Made by a program: the position numbers and the translations under genes
Assembly: GCA_030836725.1 (NCBI GenBank)
Contig: JAUPLV010000021.1
Location: 1 to 20,964 of the forward strand
Direction of reading: 5' to 3'
DNA: 20,964 nt
Source: Pseudomonadota bacterium
Lineage (GTDB): Bacteria; Pseudomonadota; Gammaproteobacteria; Burkholderiales; Thiobacillaceae
Shown here: piece after piece, positions 6,855 to 14,600 of the stretch
Layout: each line of letters opens with the position of its first letter
How positions within the stretch are numbered: the stretch's first letter is position 1
Notes under the pieces: model-generated
Seen by the model: the letters and a program-made list of their open reading frames with translations, nothing else
What the model was told of the DNA's origin: nothing
Database searches by the model: none

Positions 6855-7934
6855 ATGACCGATCTTTTTTCGCCTGCCCGCTTCGGCGCCATCGAGTTGG
6901 CCAACCGGGTGGTGATGTCATCGCTGACGCGCAACCGTGCCGGGGCCGGCAATGCGCCGACGCAGCTGATCGCCGAATACTATCGCCAGCGCGCGTCGGC
7001 CGGCCTGATCCTGACCGAGGCGACGCCGATCTGCGCGGAGGGCCACGGCTACCCGCGAACGCCCGGCATTCACACTCCCGAACAGATCGCGGGATGGAAG
7101 CAGGTGACCGATACGGTGCATGGAGCGGGCGGCAAGATCGCGCTGCAGCTGTGGCATGTGGGGCGGATTTCGCATCCCGACCTGCAGCCGGGCGGCGTCC
7201 TGCCGGTCGCGCCGTCGGCGATCCGCCCGGCCGGGCAGGTGTTCACCGGACAGGGCATGAAGGATTTCGTCACACCGCGCGTGCTCGAATTGTCCGAAAT
7301 CCCTGCGCTTGTCGCCACCTACGCCCAGGCGGCACGCAATGCGATGGACGCCGGTTTCGACGGCGTCGAAGTCCATGCCGGCAATGGTTATCTGCTCGAC
7401 CAGTTCCTGCGTTCGTCGACCAACCACCGCACCGATGCCTACGGCGGCGGCAAGGAAAACCGCGCGCGCCTGCTGCTGGAAGTGATGGAGGCCGTGTGCG
7501 GCGCCATCGGCAGCGATCGCGTCGGCCTGCGGCTGTCGCCGGTGACGCCGTTCAACGACATCAGCGACGAGCATCCGCAGGAGACGTTCGATTATGTCGT
7601 CACGCAGTTGAATCCGCTGAACCTGGCCTTTCTCGACGTGCTGCAGGGAACCGGCGGCGCGCCCAGGGAGCAGTGGATCCCATTCGATTACGACCGCTTG
7701 CGCACGCTGTATTCGGGCAACCTGATCCACAATAACGGCTACGATTTCGAAACAGCGCGGCAGGCGGTGATTTCCGGCGCGGCCGATGCGATTGCGTTCG
7801 GCCGCCTGCTACTGGCCAACCCCGATCTGGTCGAGCGCTTCCGTCGCGGCGCGCCGCTCAATGCCCCTGATTACGAACGGCTCTATACGGGGGAAGAGAA
7901 AGGCTATACCGACTATCCCTTCCTGGCGGGCTGA
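6855..7934 (+). CDS. Old Yellow Enzyme-family alkene reductase
   Basis: A 359-residue FMN-dependent TIM-barrel oxidoreductase that uses NAD(P)H to reduce activated C=C bonds or nitro compounds; NemA and 12-oxophytodienoate reductase are relatives. The N-terminus (LFSPARFGAIELANRVVMSS) holds the flavin-binding start of the barrel and TRNRA the classical-OYE threonine. HAGNGYLLDQFL carries the His/Asn pair that binds the substrate carbonyl, and TDAYGG follows it. LFSPARFG and the late AIAFGRLLLANPDL are typical. The ATG at 6855 is chosen because AAGGAG (6841-6846) lies eight bases upstream; an upstream GTG-like extension is unlikely. Physiological substrate is unknown. Its stop is three bases from the convergent rsmA stop. 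Confidence 0.93.
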   Translation: MTDLFSPARFGAIELANRVVMSSLTRNRAGAGNAPTQLIAEYYRQRASAGLILTEATPICAEGHGYPRTPGIHTPEQIAGWKQVTDTVHGAGGKIALQLWHVGRISHPDLQPGGVLPVAPSAIRPAGQVFTGQGMKDFVTPRVLELSEIPALVATYAQAARNAMDAGFDGVEVHAGNGYLLDQFLRSSTNHRTDAYGGGKENRARLLLEVMEAVCGAIGSDRVGLRLSPVTPFNDISDEHPQETFDYVVTQLNPLNLAFLDVLQGTGGAPREQWIPFDYDRLRTLYSGNLIHNNGYDFETARQAVISGAADAIAFGRLLLANPDLVERFRRGAPLNAPDYERLYTGEEKGYTDYPFLAG

Positions 7935-7937
7935 GCC

Positions 7938-8735
7938 TTATTCCGCGGGCCGTTGCAGGCTTGCGAGGCGCCGGGTGATGGCTTCGTAGTCGGCGAGGGC
8001 GAGATTCTCCGCGCGCTGTCCGGAATCGATCCCGGCCGCCGTGAAGTCCTCCGGTTTCATCAGGCTGCCCAGGGTATTTCGCAGCGTCTTGCGGCGTTGC
8101 GAAAACGCGGCGGCGACCACGCGCGCGAACAGCGCTTCGTCGAGCGGCACGATTTCAGCCGGCGTTTTGGGAATCAGCCGGACCACCGCGGAGTTGACCT
8201 TGGGCGGCGGGTTGAAGGCGGCGGGCGGCACGTCGAGCAGCCATTCCAGGTGGAAGCGGCGCTGCAGCATGATCGACAGCCGTCCGTAATCGTTGGTCGA
8301 AGGCTCGGCGACCATGCGTTCGACGACTTCCTTCTGCAGCATGAAAGTCATGTCGCGGATGTGCGCGGCGAACTCCATCAGGTGGAATAGCAGCGGCGTG
8401 GAAATGTTGTACGGCAGGTTGCCGATGATGCGCAGGTCGTGACCCAGTGCGCCGAAATCGAACTTCAGCGCGTCGCAGCTGTGCACGGTAAGGCGCTCGG
8501 TCGGCCAGGTTCTTTGCAGGCGCGCGACGATGTCGCGGTCAAGCTCGACCGCGTGCAGATGCGGCAGCCGTTCCAGCAGCGGCCGGGTCAGCGCCCCCAG
8601 CCCCGGTCCGATCTCGACCACGGTTTCGCCCGCCTGCGGATGGATGGCGTTGACGATGGCATGGATGATGCCGTCGTCGATGAGGAAGTTCTGGCCGAAG
8701 CGTTTGCGAGGGGTGTGGTTAATCGGTTTGGGCAT
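7938..8735 (-). CDS. rsmA: 16S rRNA (adenine1518/1519-N6)-dimethyltransferase
   Basis: Dimethylates the two adjacent adenines in the 3'-terminal hairpin of 16S rRNA (KsgA/RsmA). The start chosen at 8735 gives 265 residues beginning MPKPINHTPRKRFGQNFL, as in homologs. An in-frame ATG at 8756 would add MGEGANV, which is encoded by the inserted repeat and is less likely. The SAM motif is VVEIGPGLGALTRPLLE, followed by VELDRD and the catalytic IGNLPYNIS. The gene follows pdxA on the same strand, a common arrangement. Its first codons are duplicated upstream in the 70-bp tandem repeat. The GGGGGAGGGAG just before the start, usable as a ribosome-binding site, is itself part of the inserted sequence. 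Confidence 0.96.
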   Translation of the reverse strand: MPKPINHTPRKRFGQNFLIDDGIIHAIVNAIHPQAGETVVEIGPGLGALTRPLLERLPHLHAVELDRDIVARLQRTWPTERLTVHSCDALKFDFGALGHDLRIIGNLPYNISTPLLFHLMEFAAHIRDMTFMLQKEVVERMVAEPSTNDYGRLSIMLQRRFHLEWLLDVPPAAFNPPPKVNSAVVRLIPKTPAEIVPLDEALFARVVAAAFSQRRKTLRNTLGSLMKPEDFTAAGIDSGQRAENLALADYEAITRRLASLQRPAE

Positions 8736-8877
8736 CACGTTTGCTCCCTCCCCCATTTGGGGGGAGGGTTGGGGAGAGGGTAAGCGAAGCGCTCGGTTTG
8801 GGCATCACGTTTGCTCCCTCCCCCATTTGGGGGGAGGGTTGGGGAGAGGGTAAGCGAAGCGCTCGGTTTGGGCATCA
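8723..8877. repeat. 70-bp tandem repeat (2.2 copies) spanning the rsmA start
   Basis: Two identical 70-bp units (8723-8792 and 8793-8862) are followed by a 15-bp partial copy (8863-8877). The shared 15 bp, read on the minus strand, is TGATGCCCAAACCGA: the rsmA start codon, its next codons and two bases before it. The remaining 55 bp of each unit holds a C/G-rich palindromic element (CCCTCCCCC, a short loop, then GGGGGGAGGG) of the same type as 14431-14471. The layout fits insertion of a repeat with duplicated 15-bp flanks, then a tandem duplication. It contains no variable spacers and is not a CRISPR array. Confidence 0.93.
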
Positions 8878-8879
8878 TG

Positions 8880-9866
8880 TCAAAGGGCGCGCTGGGCCAC
8901 CATCTCCCTCGCCGCCTCGATTGCCTTCAGCAAGCTCCCTACTTCCGCCCGCCCGGTTCCGGCGAGGTCGAGCGCGGTGCCGTGGTCGACCGAGGTGCGG
9001 ATGAAGGGCAGACCCAGCGTGATGTTCACGCCGGCACCGAAGCTGGCGTACTTGAGCACGGGCAATCCCTGGTCGTGATACATCGCCAGCACGGCGTCGC
9101 AGGGCTCAACGCGAATGCGCGAGAACAGGGTGTCGGCAGGCAACGGGCCGACGAGGTCCATGCCCTCGCCGCGCAGGCGGTCGAGCGCGGGTTCGATGAT
9201 TTCGATCTCCTCGCGCCCCAAGTGGCCGGATTCGCCGGCGTGCGGGTTGAGGCCGGCGACGGCGATGCGCGGCCGGGCGATGCCGAACTTGTTTTTCAGG
9301 TCGGCATGCAGGATGCGGATCACTTCGTCGAGCAACGCGGGCGTGATGGCGTCGGCTACCGCGCGCAAGGGCAGGTGGGTGGTGGCGAGGGCGACGCGCA
9401 GGCCGCCGCCGGCGAGCATCATCACGACTTTTTGCGTGCCGCTGTGGTCGGCCAGATATTCGGTGTGGCCGGTGAAGGCGAAGCCGGCATCGTTGATGAC
9501 GCCCTTGTGCACCGGCGCGGTGATCATGGCGTGGTAGGACCCGTTCATGCAGCCTTCGAGGGCGGCATCGAGCAGGGCCAGCACATGGGCGCTGTTGCCG
9601 GCATCCAGGACTCCCGGGATGACGGGTGCGGCAATCGGGATGTGGCGCACGTGCAGCGCGCCTGGCTGGTGCGCGGGGATGGCGTCGCCAAGGATGAAGT
9701 CGACCGCGATTCCCAGCTGCGCCGCGCGGGCGCGCAGCACCTCGATATCGCCCAGCACCGAGAGCCGGCACGGCAATGCCTGCCGCGACAGCGCGATGCA
9801 GAGGTCGGGACCGATCCCGGCGGGCTCGCCGGCGGTGAGCGCGAGCACGGGCAGCGTCGCGGTCAT
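8880..9866 (-). CDS. pdxA: 4-hydroxythreonine-4-phosphate dehydrogenase
   Basis: NAD-dependent oxidation and decarboxylation of 4-phosphohydroxy-L-threonine in the DXP-dependent pyridoxal 5'-phosphate pathway. The 328 residues match the usual length. The N-terminal LALTAGEPAGIGPDL is the PdxA signature. Metal-binding histidines are seen in TAPVHKGVINDAG, ATTHLPLRAV and MYHDQGLPVLKY. FTGHTEYLADHSG and GLNPHAGESG are further family blocks. It starts seven bases after surA and ends beside the repeat in front of rsmA. Before that insertion the pdxA stop would have been four bases from the rsmA start. The surA-pdxA-rsmA order matches many beta- and gammaproteobacteria. Confidence 0.96.
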   Translation of the reverse strand: MTATLPVLALTAGEPAGIGPDLCIALSRQALPCRLSVLGDIEVLRARAAQLGIAVDFILGDAIPAHQPGALHVRHIPIAAPVIPGVLDAGNSAHVLALLDAALEGCMNGSYHAMITAPVHKGVINDAGFAFTGHTEYLADHSGTQKVVMMLAGGGLRVALATTHLPLRAVADAITPALLDEVIRILHADLKNKFGIARPRIAVAGLNPHAGESGHLGREEIEIIEPALDRLRGEGMDLVGPLPADTLFSRIRVEPCDAVLAMYHDQGLPVLKYASFGAGVNITLGLPFIRTSVDHGTALDLAGTGRAEVGSLLKAIEAAREMVAQRAL

Positions 9867-9873
9867 GGCGGAA

Positions 9874-11184
9874 TCAGTCGAGCGGACGCAGTTCGACGTA
9901 GGCCGAATCGCGGATCTGCCGCACCCAGTCCTGGAAGGCTTCTTCCGCCTTGCGCTCGCGGATGGCCTTGCGCGCCATCAACTTCTGGCGTTCCTGGGTG
10001 ACGTCCTGGTCGCGGCGTTCCAGCACCTGGATCAGGTGCAAGCCGAAGGGCGACTGGATCGGCGCGCTGACTTCGCCCGGCTGCAGGGCATCCATGGCCT
10101 TCTCGAAGTCGGGCACGGTGTCGCCGGGGTTGATCCAGCCGAGGTCTCCGCCTTTCGATGCGCTGGCGTCATCGGAATGCAGGCGCGCCAGTTCGTCGAA
10201 TTTCACCCCGTTGTCGACACGCTCCTTCAACTGCAGCAGGCGGTTGCGGGCGTCGGCTTCCGAGGTGATCTCGTTGGTCTTGATCAGGATGTGGCGCGCG
10301 TGCGTCTGGGTGACGCTGAGGGTGGCATCGAGCCCGCGCTTGTCGTTGAGCTTGAGGATATGGAAGCCGTTGCTGCTTTTCTGCAGCGGGGCGATCTGGC
10401 CGGGCCGCAGCGGTTTCAATGTCTCGACGAACAGGGCCGGCATCTTGCCGCTGGCGCGCCAGCCGAAAGCGCCGCCCTGAAGGGCATTGGACGCATCCGA
10501 ATAGCTGGCGGACAACTGGGCGAAGTCGGCGCCCGCGGCAAGCTGGGCGAGAACGTCCTCGGCGCGGGCGCGGCGTGCCTGGATCTGCTCGGGCGAGGCG
10601 TTTTCCGGAACGCTGACCAGAATGTGGGCGAAGTTGTATTCGGTTTCAATGCCCTGTTGCGCCTGCGTTTGCAGATAGCCTTCGATTTCGGCGTCGCTGA
10701 CCGAGACGCGGTTGTCGACGTCGCGTTCGCGCGCGCGCGTAATGAGAATTTCATTGCGGATGGTGGCGCGCAGGCTTTCGAGGGTCTGGCCGTCTTTTTC
10801 CAGCGCCGCCGCAAGGCCGGCCATGTCGAGATTGTTCTGCGCGGCGATGCGTTGCAGGGCGCGCTCAACCTGGGTCGGATCGACACGGACGCCGGTGCTG
10901 CGGGCGTGCTGCTGCAAGGCGAGTTCGGTGACCATGCGTTCGAGCAGCTGTTTTCCCAGCACGTCGCGCGGCGGCAGCGGCGTGTTCTGCTTCGACAGGT
11001 TCAGTGTGACTTCCTGAAGACGTTTGTTGAGTTCCTGGCGGGTAATGACTTCGTCGTTGACCACTGCGACGATGTGGTCGAGCGGTTTGACGGCGGCGTG
11101 CGCCTGCGGCAGGAGCGATGCGGCGAGCAGCAGCGCCAACACCCAGTGCGGGCGGCGCCATTCAGGGCGTTTGAAAAATTTCAT
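9874..11184 (-). CDS. surA: Periplasmic chaperone and peptidyl-prolyl isomerase SurA
   Basis: Escorts unfolded outer-membrane proteins, including LptD, across the periplasm. The start at 11184 gives 436 residues with a good signal peptide: MKFFKRPEWRR, a hydrophobic core VLALLLAASLL, and a likely cut after AHA (residue 30). The SurA N-domain follows (VVNDEVITRQELNKRLQEV). Two parvulin domains then occur, the first with YNFAHILVSVPENASPEQIQ, the second with ARHILIKTNEITSEADARN and ending GLHLIQVLERR. The C-terminal helix (ERKAEEAFQDWVRQIRDSAY) is typical. An ATG at 11208 would add eight residues and is less likely. The start overlaps the 3' end of lptD by about 23 bases, so translation is probably coupled. 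Confidence 0.96.
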   Translation of the reverse strand: MKFFKRPEWRRPHWVLALLLAASLLPQAHAAVKPLDHIVAVVNDEVITRQELNKRLQEVTLNLSKQNTPLPPRDVLGKQLLERMVTELALQQHARSTGVRVDPTQVERALQRIAAQNNLDMAGLAAALEKDGQTLESLRATIRNEILITRARERDVDNRVSVSDAEIEGYLQTQAQQGIETEYNFAHILVSVPENASPEQIQARRARAEDVLAQLAAGADFAQLSASYSDASNALQGGAFGWRASGKMPALFVETLKPLRPGQIAPLQKSSNGFHILKLNDKRGLDATLSVTQTHARHILIKTNEITSEADARNRLLQLKERVDNGVKFDELARLHSDDASASKGGDLGWINPGDTVPDFEKAMDALQPGEVSAPIQSPFGLHLIQVLERRDQDVTQERQKLMARKAIRERKAEEAFQDWVRQIRDSAYVELRPLD

Positions 11185-13405
11185 TGCTAGGCCTGTATCC
11201 GGGAACACTTTGTTTCAAAACGTCGAGCGGGTTGGCGCCGAGGCGCCCCATGCCGCTCAACTCCAGCTGCAAGAACAGCGCGTCGGTCGACTGATCCTCC
11301 TTGGTGGCGAGGCGCTGGAAGACGCCGCGCACCGCCCAGCATCCGCCATTGTATTCAAGCCCCGCCAGGCCTTCGACCAGCTTGTCGTCCTGGAACGAAT
11401 AGTTGTAACGGAACATGCCGAACCAGTGTTTGCCGAGCGGCCATTGTCCGGACAGGTCGACCTGTTCGGTGGTTTGGTCAATGAAACGGTAGCCGAAGTT
11501 CAACGCACGGCCGGGTCCGGGGCGGTAGGATGCTCCGAGATTCTGGCGGATGACGTTGCCGCTCTGGGTGTCGAGCTGCAGGGCGGTGTCGATGCGCCAG
11601 TCGCGCGTGATCTGTCCGCTGACGGCGGCGAGCAGGTCGGTTGCCTTGGTGGTGCGCGGCGCATCGCCGGGGTGCAGGGTGACCTCCTGCGTGCTGAAGT
11701 AATAGCGCTGGCCGAGGGTGACCTGCAGGCGCTCAAGTCCGCTGTCCGCCTCGATGAAGCGGCTGGTGACGGCGAGCGTCAGCTGGTTGGCGTCGTTGAT
11801 GCGGTCGCCGCCGACGAACTGGTTTTCGGTGAACATTTGCGCATAGCTGAAATCCAGCAAGGCGGTGTCGAACAAGGGGATTGCATTCTGGTCGCGGTAG
11901 GGCGCGAATACGTAATAGGCCCGCGGCTCCAGCGTCTGTTCGAAATCCCGGCCGAGAAATCTGAATGGCCGGTCGTAATGGACGCCGCTGTCGAGGCTGA
12001 ATATGGGCATGTTGCGGGTGATGCGCTGGGCGTCGTCATCCAGTGCGTAATAGCTGCTGTGCCAGCCGATTTGCGGGGTGAAGAATCCGAATGAATTGGT
12101 CAGCGGCAGGCGCAGCGTGGGATAGGCCAGTACCCGTGACCCCTCGGTCAGGGTGGGGTGGGCAAAGCGCGTGGCCTCGCCATCCAGCTTGAACTCCAGT
12201 CCGTTGCCAAAGGTCTGCGCCATGCCCAGCCGGGCATGAGGCAAGCGTGCATACGGTTCGAGAATGGGATCGCTGGAGGTGGAGTCCTGCAACGTCTGGA
12301 AACTTTGCGCGCGTAGTTCGGCGTTCCAGTGTGCGTGCTGGGTGCCAATCCAGACTTCGCGGTTGAGGTGGCTGATCGAGGTGGTTGAAATCAGGTTGGA
12401 CAGGTCGCGAAAATAGTCGTCGTCCGAGACGCGATTGAATAGTATGCCGGCCTGGGTGTTCGCGTTAAGGCGGTAGGTGTTGTCGAGCGCTATGCTCCAG
12501 CGCGAGTGGCCAGCCTCATTGTCGTTGGGCAGGTATTCGAGTCGGTTCTCGCCACGGGCCTCCTGAAGCAGGTAGCGGAACTCACCGCCCAGCTGTACGC
12601 CGCGCGTGGACAGCAGGCGCGGGTACAGCGTGGCATCGTAGTCGGGCGCGAGGTTGAGGTAATACGGCACCATGATATCGAGGCCGCTGCGTTCGGTGGT
12701 GCCGATGGTGGGCGCCAGAATGCCGGTCTTTCGCTTGTTGTCGAGCGCGAAATCCATCCATGGCGTATAGAGGATGGGCACGCCGAGAAACCGTAGCGAG
12801 GCGTTATGCGCGGTGCCTACGTTTCGGGTTTTGTCGATGTTGAGGTCGCTTACCTTGAGGAACCAGTCGTCGTTGTCCGCCGGGCAGGTGGTGTAGGTGG
12901 CGTCGCTGAGCTTGAAGCGGTTTTCGTCGATGAAATCGATACGCTCGGCGCCTCCGCGCCCATGCTGGGCGGGGAACTGGTAGACGGGCTGGGTGAGCTC
13001 GCCGCTGTAATCGTTGAGATCGAGTTTGAGCGTGTCGCCCTGCACCAGCAGGGCGGGCTGCTCCAGACGCACGTTGCCGCGCGCCTGGACCGAATTCAGC
13101 GAGGCGTCGTAACGCAGCCAGTCGGCGAAGAAATTCTGCCCGGCCTGGCGGGCTTCAACCTTGCCGCTGGCTTCGACGATCTGGGGCGCGGTCGACTCGA
13201 TGCTGTCCGCGGTCAGGAACAGCGGGCCCTCCTTCCCCGCTACCGTTGAACCGCGCAGCTCGACGTCTTTCTTCAGTACGAGCCCGTCCGCCGCCGCTGT
13301 AGAAGCAGCCAGGAACAACACAGCGAGGGTAAAGCCGGGCAAGGTGGACAAGCGATGTAAAATCCGGGCCAAGGTTATTTTGAACAGCGTTATTCGGAGC
13401 CGCAC
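11162..13405 (-). CDS. lptD: LPS-assembly outer membrane protein LptD
   Basis: Outer-membrane beta-barrel that, with LptE, inserts LPS into the outer leaflet. A signal peptide (LAVLFLAASTAAA) leads into an OstA-like jellyroll (VASGKVEARQ-type repeats about residues 60-180) and a long barrel rich in alternating aromatic strands. The mature protein has only two cysteines that I can find, in YTTCPADNDDW and NGGCWAVR. E. coli LptD has four, so only one inter-domain disulfide is possible here. The start is uncertain: GTG at 13405 gives 747 residues and lies five bases from the divergent amgK start, TTG at 13372 or 13351 gives shorter signal peptides, and ATG at 13474 would lie within amgK and is unlikely. 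It is followed directly by surA. Confidence 0.92.
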   Translation of the reverse strand: MRLRITLFKITLARILHRLSTLPGFTLAVLFLAASTAAADGLVLKKDVELRGSTVAGKEGPLFLTADSIESTAPQIVEASGKVEARQAGQNFFADWLRYDASLNSVQARGNVRLEQPALLVQGDTLKLDLNDYSGELTQPVYQFPAQHGRGGAERIDFIDENRFKLSDATYTTCPADNDDWFLKVSDLNIDKTRNVGTAHNASLRFLGVPILYTPWMDFALDNKRKTGILAPTIGTTERSGLDIMVPYYLNLAPDYDATLYPRLLSTRGVQLGGEFRYLLQEARGENRLEYLPNDNEAGHSRWSIALDNTYRLNANTQAGILFNRVSDDDYFRDLSNLISTTSISHLNREVWIGTQHAHWNAELRAQSFQTLQDSTSSDPILEPYARLPHARLGMAQTFGNGLEFKLDGEATRFAHPTLTEGSRVLAYPTLRLPLTNSFGFFTPQIGWHSSYYALDDDAQRITRNMPIFSLDSGVHYDRPFRFLGRDFEQTLEPRAYYVFAPYRDQNAIPLFDTALLDFSYAQMFTENQFVGGDRINDANQLTLAVTSRFIEADSGLERLQVTLGQRYYFSTQEVTLHPGDAPRTTKATDLLAAVSGQITRDWRIDTALQLDTQSGNVIRQNLGASYRPGPGRALNFGYRFIDQTTEQVDLSGQWPLGKHWFGMFRYNYSFQDDKLVEGLAGLEYNGGCWAVRGVFQRLATKEDQSTDALFLQLELSGMGRLGANPLDVLKQSVPGYRPSNEIFQTP

Positions 13406-13409
13406 AGCA

Positions 13410-14402
13410 GTGGAACGTTTGCACGCATTACAGGACTGGGCCGCCCGACAACTGGGGGGGGATGCGCTGGACATCGCCCCGGCGTCGGCGGACGCCAGCT
13501 TTCGCCGTTATTTTCGCGTCACTGCCAAAGGCCGCGATTATATCGTGATGGACGCCCCCCCGGCGCATGAGGATTGCCGCCCGTTTATCGCGGTCGCCAA
13601 GCTGTTCGGCGAAGCCGGCGTGCATGTGCCGCAGGTGCTGGCGCAGGACCTGGATCAGGGCTTCCTGCTGCTGAGCGATCTGGGCAACACTACTTACCTG
13701 TCGGCGCTCAATGAAAGCACCGCGCGCGAACTCTATCTGGAGTCGAACGACGCGCTGATCCGCATCCAGCAGGCGAGTCGGCCCGGCGTGCTGCCGGAAT
13801 ACGACCGTGCGTTGCTGTCCCGCGAATTGATGCTGTTTCCCGAGTGGTACGTGGTGAAGCACCTGGGCGTCGCCATGAAGGACGACCAGAAGGCCATCCT
13901 CGGCACCGTGTTCGAGCGCCTGCTCGCCAACAATCTGGCGCAGCCGCGGGTGTACGTGCACCGCGACTGGCATTCGCGCAACTTGATGGTGTCCGATCCC
14001 AATCCCGGCATCCTCGATTTCCAGGACGCCGTGTACGGCCCCATCACCTACGACCTCGCCTCGATCTACCGCGATGCCTACATCCAGTGGGACGAGGAGC
14101 AGCAGATCGACTGGGTGATCCGCTACTGGGAAAAGGCGCGCGCCGCCCGCTTGCCGGTGCGCGAGGATTTCGGCGAATTCTGGCGCGACTTCGAATGGAT
14201 GGGGGCGCAGCGCCACATCAAGGTGCTCGGCATCTTCGCGCGGCTGTATCACCGCGACGGCAAGGACGGCTATCTGAAGGACATGCCGCTGGTGATGCAC
14301 TATCTGCGCAAGGTGTGCGAACGTTACGACGAACTGAAGCCGCTGCTGTTTTTGCTGGAGGGTCTGGAGAATCGGGAAGTGAGGGTGGGGTATACGTTCT
14401 AG
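13410..14402 (+). CDS. amgK: N-acetylmuramate/N-acetylglucosamine kinase (AmgK)
   Basis: An aminoglycoside-phosphotransferase-fold kinase that phosphorylates the anomeric position of MurNAc (and GlcNAc) in the cell-wall recycling route that bypasses MurA; the role comes from studies in Pseudomonas. The 330 residues open with MERLHALQDWAARQLGG, then PASADASFRRYFRV. The catalytic loop is HRDWHSRN (H184, D186, N191), and the metal-binding motif is ILDFQD (D203). The start is a GTG at 13410, preceded by GGAG (13396-13399) ten bases upstream. No better start is available, and the longer upstream frame runs antisense to lptD. murU, normally adjacent, follows only after a 518-bp repeat cluster. Cytoplasmic. 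Confidence 0.92.
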   Translation: MERLHALQDWAARQLGGDALDIAPASADASFRRYFRVTAKGRDYIVMDAPPAHEDCRPFIAVAKLFGEAGVHVPQVLAQDLDQGFLLLSDLGNTTYLSALNESTARELYLESNDALIRIQQASRPGVLPEYDRALLSRELMLFPEWYVVKHLGVAMKDDQKAILGTVFERLLANNLAQPRVYVHRDWHSRNLMVSDPNPGILDFQDAVYGPITYDLASIYRDAYIQWDEEQQIDWVIRYWEKARAARLPVREDFGEFWRDFEWMGAQRHIKVLGIFARLYHRDGKDGYLKDMPLVMHYLRKVCERYDELKPLLFLLEGLENREVRVGYTF

Positions 14403-14430
14403 GTTTGAGCATCTGCGAAGCGACGATCTC

Positions 14431-14471
14431 ACCCCCTCTCCCGCAAGCGGGGGAGGGCTGGGGAGGGGGAT
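14431..14471. repeat. C/G-rich palindromic repeat, related to the rsmA leader repeat
   Basis: Reads CCCCCTCTCCCGC, AA, GCGGGGGAGGG and then CTGGGGAGGGGGA. It shares the CCCTC(T)CCC-loop-GGGGAGGG-TGGGGAG layout of the element at 8743-8780 and 8813-8850. Such sequences are widespread in proteobacterial intergenic regions (from memory). A strong RNA hairpin 29 bases after the amgK stop could act as a terminator, but there is no following T-run. Confidence 0.75.
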
Positions 14472-14536
14472 GCACGTTGTAGCTGGGTGTTCGCGGAATT
14501 GAGGGCCGTTGGCCGGGGGTAGCCCGGAAGCTAGTC

Positions 14537-14564
14537 ACTTTCTTTTGCTTCGCCAAAAGAAAGT
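14537..14564. repeat. Perfect 11-bp stem hairpin (ACTTTCTTTTG family)
   Basis: The left arm ACTTTCTTTTG (14537-14547) and right arm CAAAAGAAAGT (14554-14564) flank the six-base loop CTTCGC. The flanking bases (TAGTC before, AACC after) look like an eroded extension of the same stem. This motif is familiar as a dispersed repeat in several proteobacterial genomes (from memory). The right arm runs into AACCAAAGAAAAGGCGACCCC, also typical of that repeat. Confidence 0.75.
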
Positions 14565-14600
14565 AACCAAAGAAAAGGCGACCCCGACATCCCCGAATTC

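Noticed and set aside
8723..8877. CRISPR-like tandem repeat
   Set aside because: Units are identical head-to-tail copies with no variable spacers and no cas genes nearby.
8530..9004. Short plus-strand frames coding PSPIWGEGWGEG-like peptides
   Set aside because: These are translations of the C/G-rich palindromic repeat, a familiar annotation artefact.
8811..10001. 396-codon plus-strand open frame
   Set aside because: It begins in the repeat and runs antisense to pdxA, which has a clear family match. Such long antisense frames are common in GC-rich DNA.
9547..11190. 547-codon plus-strand open frame
   Set aside because: Antisense to pdxA and surA, without any recognisable domain.
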